This document shows positions 58,856 to 64,000 of a stretch of DNA of 64,000 bases, in pieces. The position numbers and the translations under genes were made by a program. Origin of the DNA: Stomorhina lunata (lineage: Eukaryota; Arthropoda; Insecta; Diptera; Rhiniidae); contig OW121743.1 of assembly GCA_933228675.1 (NCBI GenBank), positions 51,502,656 through 51,566,655 of the forward strand, read 5' to 3'. The first letter of the stretch is position 1; each line of letters begins with the position of its first letter. A model generated the notes under the pieces. That model ran no database searches. It was not told the DNA's origin and saw only the letters and a list, made by a program, of their open reading frames with translations.

Positions 58856-61640
58856 TCTGTAGAAAAATATTTTTATCTAAAATTTTTCTATAGAAAAACA
58901 TTTTAATCGAAAAATTTTCTACAGAAAACAATTTTTTCATCGAAAATTTTTCAATAGAAAAATTTTTTATCGAAAATTTTTCCATAGAAAAATTTTTCAT
59001 CGAAAATTTTTCCATAGAAAAATTTTTTTATAAAAAATTTTTATCGAAAAATTTTAAGTTTAGAAAAACTTAGAAAAATTTTTTTATCGACAATTTTTCT
59101 ATAGAAAAATTTTTTTATCGAAAATTTTTCTATAGAAAAATTTTTTTTCTCGAAGATTTTTCAATAGAAAATTTTTTTTCTCGAAAATTTTTCAATAGAA
59201 AAACTTTTTTTCTCAAAGATTTTTCAATAGAAAAATTTTTTTCTCGAAAATTTTTCAATAGAAAAATTTTTTTCTCGAAAATTTTTCAATAGAAAAATTT
59301 TTTTCTCGAAAATGTTTCTATAGAAAAATTTTTTTCTCGAAAATGTTTCTATAGAAAAATTTTTTTCTCGAAAATTTTTCTAAAGAAAAATTTTTTTCTC
59401 GAAAATTTTTCTATAGAAAAATTTTTTTCTCGAAAATTTTTCTATAGAAAAATTTTTTTCTCGAAAATTTTTCTATAGAAAAATTTTTTTCTCGAAAATT
59501 TTTCTATAGAAAAATTTTTTTCTCGAAAATTTTTCTATAGAAAAATTTTTTTCTCGAAAATTTTTCTATAGAAAAATTTTTTTCTCGAAAATTTTTCTAT
59601 AGAAAAATTTTTTTCTCGAAAATTTTTCTATAGAAAAATTTTTTTCTCGAAAATTTTTCTATAGAAAAATTTTTTTCTCGAAAATTTTTCTATAGAAAAA
59701 TTTTTTTCTCGAAAATTTTTCTATAGAAAAATTTTTTTCTCGAAAATTTTTCTATAGAAAAATTTTTTTCTCGAAAATTTTTCTATAGAAAAATTTTTTT
59801 CTCGAAAATTTTTCTATAGAAAAATTTTTTTCTCGAAAATTTTTCTATAGAAAAATTTTTTTCTCGAAAATTTTTCTATAGAAAAATTTTTTTCTCGAAA
59901 ATTTTTCTATAGAAAAATTTTTTTCTCGAAAATTTTTCTATAGAAAAATTTTTTTCTCGAAAATTTTTCTATAGAAAAATTTTTTTCTCGAAAATTTTTC
60001 TATAGAAAAATTTTTTTCTCGAAAAATTTTTTTCTCGAAAATTTTTTTCTCGAAAAATTTTTTTCTCGAAAATTTTTCTATAGAAAAATTTTTTTCTCGA
60101 AAATTTTTCTATAGAAAAATTTTTTTCTAGAAAATTTTTCTATAGAAAAATATTTTTCTGGAAAATTTTTCAATAGAAAAATTTTTTTCTCGAAAATTTT
60201 TCTATAGAAAAATTTTTTTCTCGAAAATTTTTCTATAGAAAAATTTTTTTCTCGAAAATTTTTCTATAGAAAAATTTTTTTCTCGAAAATTTTTCTACAG
60301 AAAAATTTTTTTCTCGAAAATTTTTCTATAGAAAAATTTTTTTCTCGAAAATTTTTCTATAGAAAAATTTTTTTCTCGAAAATTTTTCTATAGAAAAATT
60401 TTTTTCTCGAAAATTTTTCTATAGAAAAATTTTTTTCTCGAAAATTTTTCTATAGAAAAATTTTTTTCTCGAAAATTTTTCTATAGAAAAATTTTTTTCT
60501 CGAAAATTTTTCTATAGAAAAATTTTTTTCTCGAAAATTTTTCTATAGAAAAATTTTTTTCTCGAAAATTTTTCTATAGAAAAATTTTTTTCTCGAAAAT
60601 TTTTCTATAGAAAAATTTTTTTCTCGAAAATTTTTCTATAGAAAAATTTTTTTCTCGAAAATTTTTCTATAGAAAAATTTTTTTCTCGAAAATTTTTCTA
60701 TAGAAAAATTTTTTTCTCGAAAAATTTTTTTCTCGAAAATTTTTTTCTCGAAAAATTTTTTTCTCGAAAATTTTTTTCTCGAAAAATTTTTTTCTCGAAA
60801 ATTTTTCTATAGAAAAATTTTTTTCTCGAAAATTTTTCTATAGAAAAATTTTTTTCTAGAAAATTTTTCTATAGAAAAATATTTTTCTGGAAAATTTTTC
60901 AATAGAAAAATTTTTTTCTCGAAAATTTTTCTATAGAAAAATTTTTTTCTCGAAAATTTTTCTATAGAAAAATTTTTTTCTCGAAAATTTTTCTATAGAA
61001 AAATTTTTTTCTCGAAAATTTTTCTACAGAAAAATTTTTTTCTCGAAAATTTTTCTATAGAAAAATTTTTTTCTCGAAAATTTTTCTATAGAAAAATTTT
61101 TTTCTCGAAAATTTTTCTATAGAAAAATTTTTTTCTCGAAAATTTTTCTATAGAAAAATTTTTTTCTCGAAAATTTTTCTATAGAAAAATTTTTTTATCG
61201 AAAATTTTTCTATAGAAAAATTTTTTTATCGAAAATTTTTCTATAGAAAAATTTTTTTATCGAAAATTTTTCTATAGAAAAATTTTTTTATCGAAAATTT
61301 TTTTTTTTTTTTTTTATTTTTTAATTTTTCTATAGAAAAATTTTTTTATCGAAAATTTTTCTATAGAAAAATTTTTTTATCGAAAATTTTTCTATAGAAA
61401 AATTTTTTTATCGAAAATTTTTCTATAGAAAAATTTTTTTATCGAAAATTTTTCTACAGAAAAATTTTTTTATCGAAAATTTTTCTATAGAAAAATTTTT
61501 TTATCGAAAATTTTTCTATAGAAAAATTTTTTTATCGAAAATTTTTCTATAGAAAAATTTTGAAATATTTTTATCGAAAATTATTATATGGAAAAATTTT
61601 TGAAATATTTTTATCAAAAAATTTTGTATGGAAAAATGTT
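58856..61640. repeat. 31-bp satellite (array 5)
   Basis: The main unit is CTCGAAAATTTTTCTATAG plus AAAAATTTTTTT, about 85 copies; near 61190-61560 the unit starts ATCGA instead of CTCGA, and at the left end (58856-59150) units are decayed. Short units without CTATAG occur at 60014-60066 and 60717-60795. A ~729-bp block starting about 60014 recurs from about 60717 (same rare variants: CTAGAAAAT, CTGGAAAAT, CTACAG). A 16-base T run lies at 61300. Confidence 0.96.
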
Positions 61641-61699
61641 TTTATCGAGTTTCATTAATGATCGTGATATGTACGAAAATCATAAAAAGTCTTCGGCTA

Positions 61700-61775
61700 C
61701 TGGCGGTATTTGCTGCCTTCGCCTGTTTGTGACTATTGAATCTGAGACGTTTTGCGAAAGTAACGTCTAACCAAA
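61700..61775 (-). pseudogene. Possible decayed duplicate of a CTLD exon segment
   Basis: On the minus strand this intron segment reads VRRYFRKTSQIQ and then a stop, against LRRYFRTPPGIQ in exon b. The 16-mer TGCGAAAGTAACGTCT is identical at 61753-61768 and in exon b at 62084-62099. Stops within a few codons exclude a working exon. Could also be chance or local gene conversion. Confidence 0.4.
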
Positions 61776-61930
61776 TTGAATGAAAAATGATAAATCATGG
61801 AGGGACGGAACCTTTAGTCATATTTACGTATATAGGGTCAATTTTTTTTTAACAATTTATATAATTTTTTATAAAAGCTTCGATATAATGATCGAAGGGA
61901 TCGAAAGCACAACTTCCTTATACAAGTTGT

Positions 61931-61972
61931 CATCCCTTTCATTCTACTTATCATCCCTTCCATTCTACTTAC
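61931..61972 (-). repeat. 21-bp tandem duplication at the exon b donor
   Basis: CATCCCTTCCATTCTACTTA plus C (ending at the donor) is preceded by a copy differing at two bases; one difference changes donor GT to AT in the outer copy. Confidence 0.85.
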
Positions 61973-62185
61973 CATCATTCATGGCTCTTTCACATATCAA
62001 AAAGTTATTGGCACTACAGTCTCGATCATTCCACATGTATTTGTTGGTTAAGGGACTACGATTTGACTGAATACCAGGCGGTGTGCGAAAGTAACGTCTT
62101 AGTTCTATACAATCCTGGCTACTCAAACCATCATCGTTGGGCTGCTTGTTATAGTGGCCATGTTGAGACCAACCGGGAAACCAAT
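61973..62185 (-). CDS. Exon b: second half of CTLD1
   Basis: This 213-bp exon is bounded by TTTCTTAG and GTAAGT and completes the CTLD begun in exon a. It carries the Ca2+/sugar-site motif QPND (residues 462-465), the conserved C473 in SSQDCIELRRYF, WND at 499-501, C504 and the closing C512 (NFLICE). QPN is an uncommon variant of the EPN (mannose-type) and QPD (galactose-type) motifs; together with WND it suggests that a Ca2+ site is retained, so carbohydrate binding is possible. The entry phase (AT completing A) and exit phase 1 fit both neighbours. The 3.5-kb intron that follows holds the 31-bp satellite at 58.86-61.6 kb, and the first 42 bp of that intron are a 21-bp tandem duplication including the donor. 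Confidence 0.9.
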
Positions 62186-62244
62186 CTAAGAAATTTTATT
62201 TATAACAAAGAGATTACAAAAGAAAACCTTTTTATAATACTTAC

Positions 62245-63588
62245 TGGTATACTGAAATGTCAAACCATCGCTCCAGCGAAAGTCACCCTCATAACTTTTA
62301 TCCGAGCCACCCACCCAATAGGCATTTTGATCTGTATACCCCGGACTATTGACCAGCAATTCATTGATGGTCTGCTGCTGCAGTTCATTGCGCACCGATA
62401 CCAGATGACCACCCAATTTGGAGCATTGCTTTTCGGCTTCATGCCAATTCAAAGACATTTCAATGGCTGCTATACAAAACTGTTCCATAGCAATCCAACC
62501 AAAGGCACAATTTGAGACTAGATCCGTTAAAGGACGAGCTTGATAGGATAAATAAATGGCGGGCATTTGTGTAGAGGGTTTTTGCAACTTAGCCGAATTG
62601 GTTTCCTTATTTAAAGAGCCAGCACGAAAAAGATGTACGCTAAGGGTATTGCTAGAGGATTCCAAAATAAAACCACGCATGTGTTTGGTATTGTTGACAC
62701 AATGCGACCATTTGGCATGATCATTTTCGAAAACCTTAATCACCACACCCACACAATTGGCAGTACCGGAAAAGGCCATTTGTAGATTAGCCTTGGTGGC
62801 AGCCAAAAAACCAAATGAATCCAAGCCCAAACTACTAAAAGCTTTATGCTTCATATCACCCGAAACTTTGTGTGCACTACTACTACTATTCATTTCAGGC
62901 AGTTTCAGAAATGGCAACAATGAAGTGCTATACGAAGAATAAGCACCAAAATTATTACCACTATTTACAGTTAAATTTATCACTTGTGCATCTACCGTCG
63001 AACCCTGACTGGTAAAGATCGTATACAACTCCTCCTCCTGAACAGCATCCACACCAGCTTCGGATACCAAAGTTGGCATGGGCAATATATCACTATCATT
63101 ATTGGTCACCAAACGCAGTAAAACACGATTTCCGTATGGCAAATGAACCCGAAAGTAACACTCCAAAGTATCCTTCATACTGGGTCGTATATAAAACTCT
63201 CCACTTTCATTGCTCGTACTTACATTGTAACAATAATCGACTAATTTATAACTTAAACTAAACATAGGATTTCTATAGAACTGCACCGAGGCCTCGGTAT
63301 CCTCCACGTTAAAGTGATAGATGCGATCGGAGGCTTCAAGCTCTTCCAGTTTGCCACAGAGTATTTTGTGGTTGTTAAAGCGTACATAGCCTCCGCTAGA
63401 GCAGGGCACATTGAGGCGTTGTAATTCCACCAGCATGCCGGGAGGAGCTTGTTGGGGATCGGAGACTGTGGAGGGGTTGTTGAGATGTTGGTAGGAGGGA
63501 AAGTGTACTGTACAATCTATGCAGTATAAAGGCAATATGGTGTAGTCCAATGTACCCATAGAAGATTCACGTAATATTAGATGGCAGT
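62245..63588 (-). CDS. Exon a: CUB-like region and first half of CTLD1
   Basis: Internal exon of 447 complete codons. It starts after a pyrimidine-rich acceptor (CACTTCTAG) with two bases of a split codon and ends A|GTAAGT in phase 1. Residues 1-118 look like a diverged CUB half-pair: cysteines at 22, 25, 62 and 119, and the CUB-typical CG at 77-78, with LSYKLVDYC closing the strand. Residues 119-350 are a second, looser CUB-like stretch with several N-glycosylation sequons (NVS, NES, NLT) and a Ser-rich run. CTLD1 opens at C360 (NCAFGWIAMEQFC), followed by WHEAEKQCSKLGGHLVSV and YWVGGSD..GDFRWSDG, the usual long-form CTLD landmarks. The methionine at 63559 is internal, because the open frame runs upstream of it to the acceptor. 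The downstream intron is only 59 bp. Confidence 0.9.
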
Positions 63589-64000
63589 CTAGAAGTGAGA
63601 AGGGAGAAATGTAAAAAAGTAAAAGTTATAAAATTGAAAAAATAAATAATTAATGTTTTCCAATTCTTCTAAACATGCTTTTATATAGTTTACCCTTTTA
63701 ATATCTAACATCAAAAATCCCATATTGATATTGTCTCGAATTTTTAAGTTATCCGCCTCAATGTGCAAAGTTCACTACTTTTAATTCTTTCTCTAGTTTT
63801 GTAAAATGTTTCTGTTGATGTTGTTGTTATTCTGTTTATGTCTATAAGCAGAGCAACATGTTTCTCTTATTTGCTGTGTAGTATAGCAACATTTTTCTCT
63901 TTTACCTACATTCTTTCTCTCTCTCTGTTACTGTTAACTTCAGATAATATATTTGTACAACGTATGTGTGAGAGTATTCTTGATCATGTGAGAATATATT
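63589..64000 (-). other. Intron upstream of exon a
   Basis: It is pyrimidine-rich near 63900 (TTCTTTCTCTCTCTCTG on the plus strand) and otherwise AT-rich. No further exon is identified before the window ends. Confidence 0.6.

Larger units (their letters stand above)
14914..63588 (-). other. Gene span: multi-domain CUB / C-type-lectin protein, partial at both ends
   Basis: Ten exons join without a frame break into 1686 codons. Residue numbers in the exon entries count from the first complete codon here. Order of domains: CUB-like (1-118), a second CUB-like part (119-350), CTLD1 (about 360-512), CUB (529-790, interrupted), CTLD2 (about 800-960), CUB (about 960-1375, interrupted), CUB (1377-1483), CUB (1484-1686, interrupted). 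CUB and CTLD modules are extracellular binding domains, so the protein is inferred to be secreted or membrane-anchored; no signal peptide or membrane segment lies in the part seen. The first exon seen begins at an acceptor and the last ends at a donor, so more exons are expected on both sides. All donors are GTRRGT or close. The domain mix does not match a family I can name. Confidence 0.88.

Noticed and set aside
23590..61640. Regular repeats that might be CRISPR arrays
   Set aside because: The units abut with no unique spacers, the genome is eukaryotic, and no cas-like genes are present.
62063..62515. Plus-strand frame of 150 codons
   Set aside because: It is antisense to exons a and b, which carry clear CTLD motifs and splice sites.

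Overview
The window looks like an AT-rich, repeat-laden piece of an insect chromosome, most likely a brachyceran fly (blowfly or house-fly type). The grounds are introns with canonical GT..AG borders, CAG/CAA and Asn/Asp homopolymer runs in exons, Tc1/mariner and Jockey-like elements, and repeats carrying (GACA)n/(GTCY)n tracts of the kind known from dipteran mini-me-like elements. There is no bacterial, viral or CRISPR organisation.

One protein-coding gene dominates. It lies on the minus strand from 63588 down to 14914, and I can join ten internal exons (62245-63588, 61973-62185, 58303-58501, 57596-58230, 36895-37048, 36452-36575, 32510-32741, 27444-28991, 22439-22644, 14914-15319). Every junction keeps the reading frame, giving 1686 complete codons with no stop. 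The product is a secreted or cell-surface type protein with alternating CUB and C-type-lectin (CTLD) domains: CUB-like, CTLD1, CUB, CTLD2, CUB, CUB, CUB. Three of the CUB domains are interrupted by long low-complexity insertions at the same relative position. Neither the first nor the last exon is identified; the gene probably continues past both ends of what I can resolve. I cannot name it.

The introns are the second story. Three are small (59, 72 and 319 bp). The other six run from 3.5 to 20.5 kb, and five of these hold tandem arrays of 30-33 bp units built from A5/T5 blocks and 4-6 bp palindromes (CTATAG, GATATC, TCGA, CCTAT..ATAGG). The main arrays are at 23.6-26.7, 29.5-31.95, 33.2-36.2, 40.1-43.6 and 58.86-61.6 kb. 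They are variants of one theme but mostly homogenised separately in each intron. The 33-36 kb array flips orientation in the middle. The 40-43.6 kb array sits inside a pair of ~360-bp inverted repeats (39492-44116) and so appears to be cargo of a DNA transposon. A different array, 11-bp units repeated about 156 times, lies just 3' of the last exon seen.

The rest is transposon debris. The left end is a Jockey-like LINE split by two nested DNA transposons (145-1197 and ~1685-5119). There are at least three degenerate mariner-type copies, one Tc1-like element with a frameshifted transposase, a hAT-like element with a perfect 8-bp target duplication enclosing a LINE fragment (44782-45972), several non-autonomous TIR elements, and two families of dispersed repeats (A: seven or eight copies; B: two copies) ending in a hairpin around GGTGAAGGGTATAAA. 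I found no intact transposase or reverse transcriptase, no tRNA or rRNA, and no second host gene.
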